A stretch of DNA of 64,000 nucleotides from JAMXLO01 sp963832895 (lineage in GTDB: Bacteria > Pseudomonadota > Alphaproteobacteria > Acetobacterales > Acetobacteraceae): the NCBI GenBank assembly GCA_963832895.1, contig CAWHVQ010000018.1, positions 1-64,000 on the forward strand, read 5' to 3'. Positions 63,076 through 64,000 of this stretch are shown here, in pieces. Made by a program: the position numbers and the translations under genes. The notes under the pieces were generated by a model. That model was not told where the DNA came from, searched no databases, and saw nothing but the letters and a program-made list of their open reading frames with translations. Numbering within the stretch: the first letter of the stretch is position 1; every line of letters begins with the position of its first letter.

Positions 63076-64000
63076 ACGACGCAGGGCCGGTTGCGCCGCC
63101 CGTCGTCGACTCCACATTCGACATCGCGCGTCCGCTGTTCGCCGAAGGCCTGCCCGATCCGGTCGTGTATGACGGATCGGAGCGTGCCATGCGCCAGCGC
63201 ACGGTGAACTTCGCAGCCAAACGCTTCGCTGACATGATGTATGTCTCCGGTCTCGACCGCAGCACCGCGGAACGGCATTTTCGTTGGCGCGCACTCGGGC
63301 TTCCCGGCGGCTTGTCCGCGCGGCCCGATCCGGCCGCGGGCAACGCGGAGTTGAACGCCGCACATCGCGCCGGTCGCCTGACGATCGAGACCAAAGATGC
63401 GGAGCGCCGCGTCACGGTGCAGTGGAGCGATCCGGCGTTCGGCGCGCCTCCCACCGGCTCGGCGATCGCACGCCAAGGTTACGGCGGCATCCTGCTCGGC
63501 GGACGTTCCGCTCCCGGCTTCGAACCCGTGCCGATCGCGCGCCGATCCAACCCGACCGGCGCGTGGCCACATGGCGATGCCGTTGAGCCACCCGCGCCGC
63601 CGCCTGTGGAACTCGCCGCGGCGCTCGATGTCCTGTTCGCCAATTCAACCGGGATATACGGCATCCTGATCGCATCGCCGGACCGGGTGCTGGCGGAACG
63701 CTACAGCGCGTTCGGCAAACCCGATCGCGCAACGCCGAGTTGGTCGATGACCAAGGCAGTGACCTGCACGTTGATCGGCCGGCTCATCCACGAAGGTTGG
63801 CTCGGTTCGGTTTACGATCCCGCACCGGCGCCGCTATGGCGTGACTCCCGCTCGATCCACCACCTGATCACGCTCGACCACCTGCTGCGCATGCGCTCGG
63901 GCCTTGGCTTTCCGGTGGTTGGCGAGCATGGCCGTGCGACCATCGGCTTCGAGAACAGCGCGGTCTATCAGGACGGGGCCGATGCGTTCGAGGCTGCGCA
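63072..64000 (+). CDS. Beta-lactamase-fold serine hydrolase, partial
   Basis: Starts at ATG 63072, overlapping the PhyH stop, and stays open to the window edge (about 309 residues seen), so the C-terminus is missing. The N-terminal 170 residues are a family-specific extension. The SxxK motif is in TPSWSMTKAVTCTLIGRLI, and LDHLLRMRSGLGF is the typical helix that follows. It resembles 6-aminohexanoate-dimer hydrolase and class C beta-lactamase-like esterases. It closes the MBL-VOC-PhyH operon and may hydrolyse an amide or ester bond of the shared substrate. Confidence 0.85.
   Translation, partial: MNDAGPVAPPVVDSTFDIARPLFAEGLPDPVVYDGSERAMRQRTVNFAAKRFADMMYVSGLDRSTAERHFRWRALGLPGGLSARPDPAAGNAELNAAHRAGRLTIETKDAERRVTVQWSDPAFGAPPTGSAIARQGYGGILLGGRSAPGFEPVPIARRSNPTGAWPHGDAVEPPAPPPVELAAALDVLFANSTGIYGILIASPDRVLAERYSAFGKPDRATPSWSMTKAVTCTLIGRLIHEGWLGSVYDPAPAPLWRDSRSIHHLITLDHLLRMRSGLGFPVVGEHGRATIGFENSAVYQDGADAFEAA

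Overview
The window is GC-rich and densely coded on both strands. Its gene families point to an alphaproteobacterium, most likely of the Rhodospirillales/Acetobacteraceae type; that placement is inference from gene content and composition, not from a marker gene. One tRNA gene (Lys, anticodon CTT) and housekeeping-type genes (transketolase, RpiB, an RlpA relic) favour a chromosome. The sequence carries many insertion-sequence relics, a group II intron, dispersed degenerate repeats, and at least a dozen genes broken by small indels. The reader should therefore treat many 'pseudogenes' here as either real decay or sequencing indels.

Layout. 0.3-5.8 kb: a catabolic cluster (amidase, flavin monooxygenase, two amidohydrolases) that looks built to open a nitrogen-containing molecule. 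5.9-18.4 kb: a mobile-DNA district bounded by two inverted copies of an IS91-family element that carries its own tyrosine recombinase. Between them lie an SMP-30-type lactonase, a three-gene pentapeptide/nucleotidyltransferase cassette, a broken VOC gene, an epoxide-hydrolase-like gene and a complete group II intron. An orphan intron tail marks the break in the second IS91 copy. 18.5-24.0 kb: a tightly coupled minus-strand operon (SDR, SDR, alpha/beta hydrolase, MFS, GST) facing a LysR regulator.

24.4-34 kb: truncated wrbA, transketolase, a CHCC zinc-finger protein with a cNMP-binding/thioredoxin-reductase-like fusion, a catalase-like peroxidase, an M15 peptidase coupled to a serine hydrolase, and a DUF2272 lipoprotein. 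34.5-43.6 kb: a sugar-phosphate cluster (RpiB, GH65 phosphorylase, phosphoketolase, beta-phosphoglucomutase-like HAD, PPi-type phosphofructokinase). Together with transketolase upstream it outlines disaccharide phosphorolysis feeding a phosphoketolase route. 44-48.2 kb: a GlxA-type AraC regulator facing an aldehyde operon (Zn alcohol dehydrogenase, GFA-type protein, aldehyde dehydrogenase).

48.2-52.4 kb is mostly debris (IS630 and IS256 relics, an MFS stub, a possible intron domain V) around one quinone-oxidoreductase gene. 52.4-64 kb holds a membrane-fused spermidine-synthase-like gene, an RlpA relic, tRNA-Lys, a GMC oxidoreductase operon with an NTF2-like protein and a haloacid dehalogenase, DUF952, an alkyltransferase-like protein and DUF3303. 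It ends in a four-gene plus-strand operon (metallo-beta-lactamase fold, VOC, phytanoyl-CoA dioxygenase family, beta-lactamase-fold hydrolase) whose last gene runs off the window.
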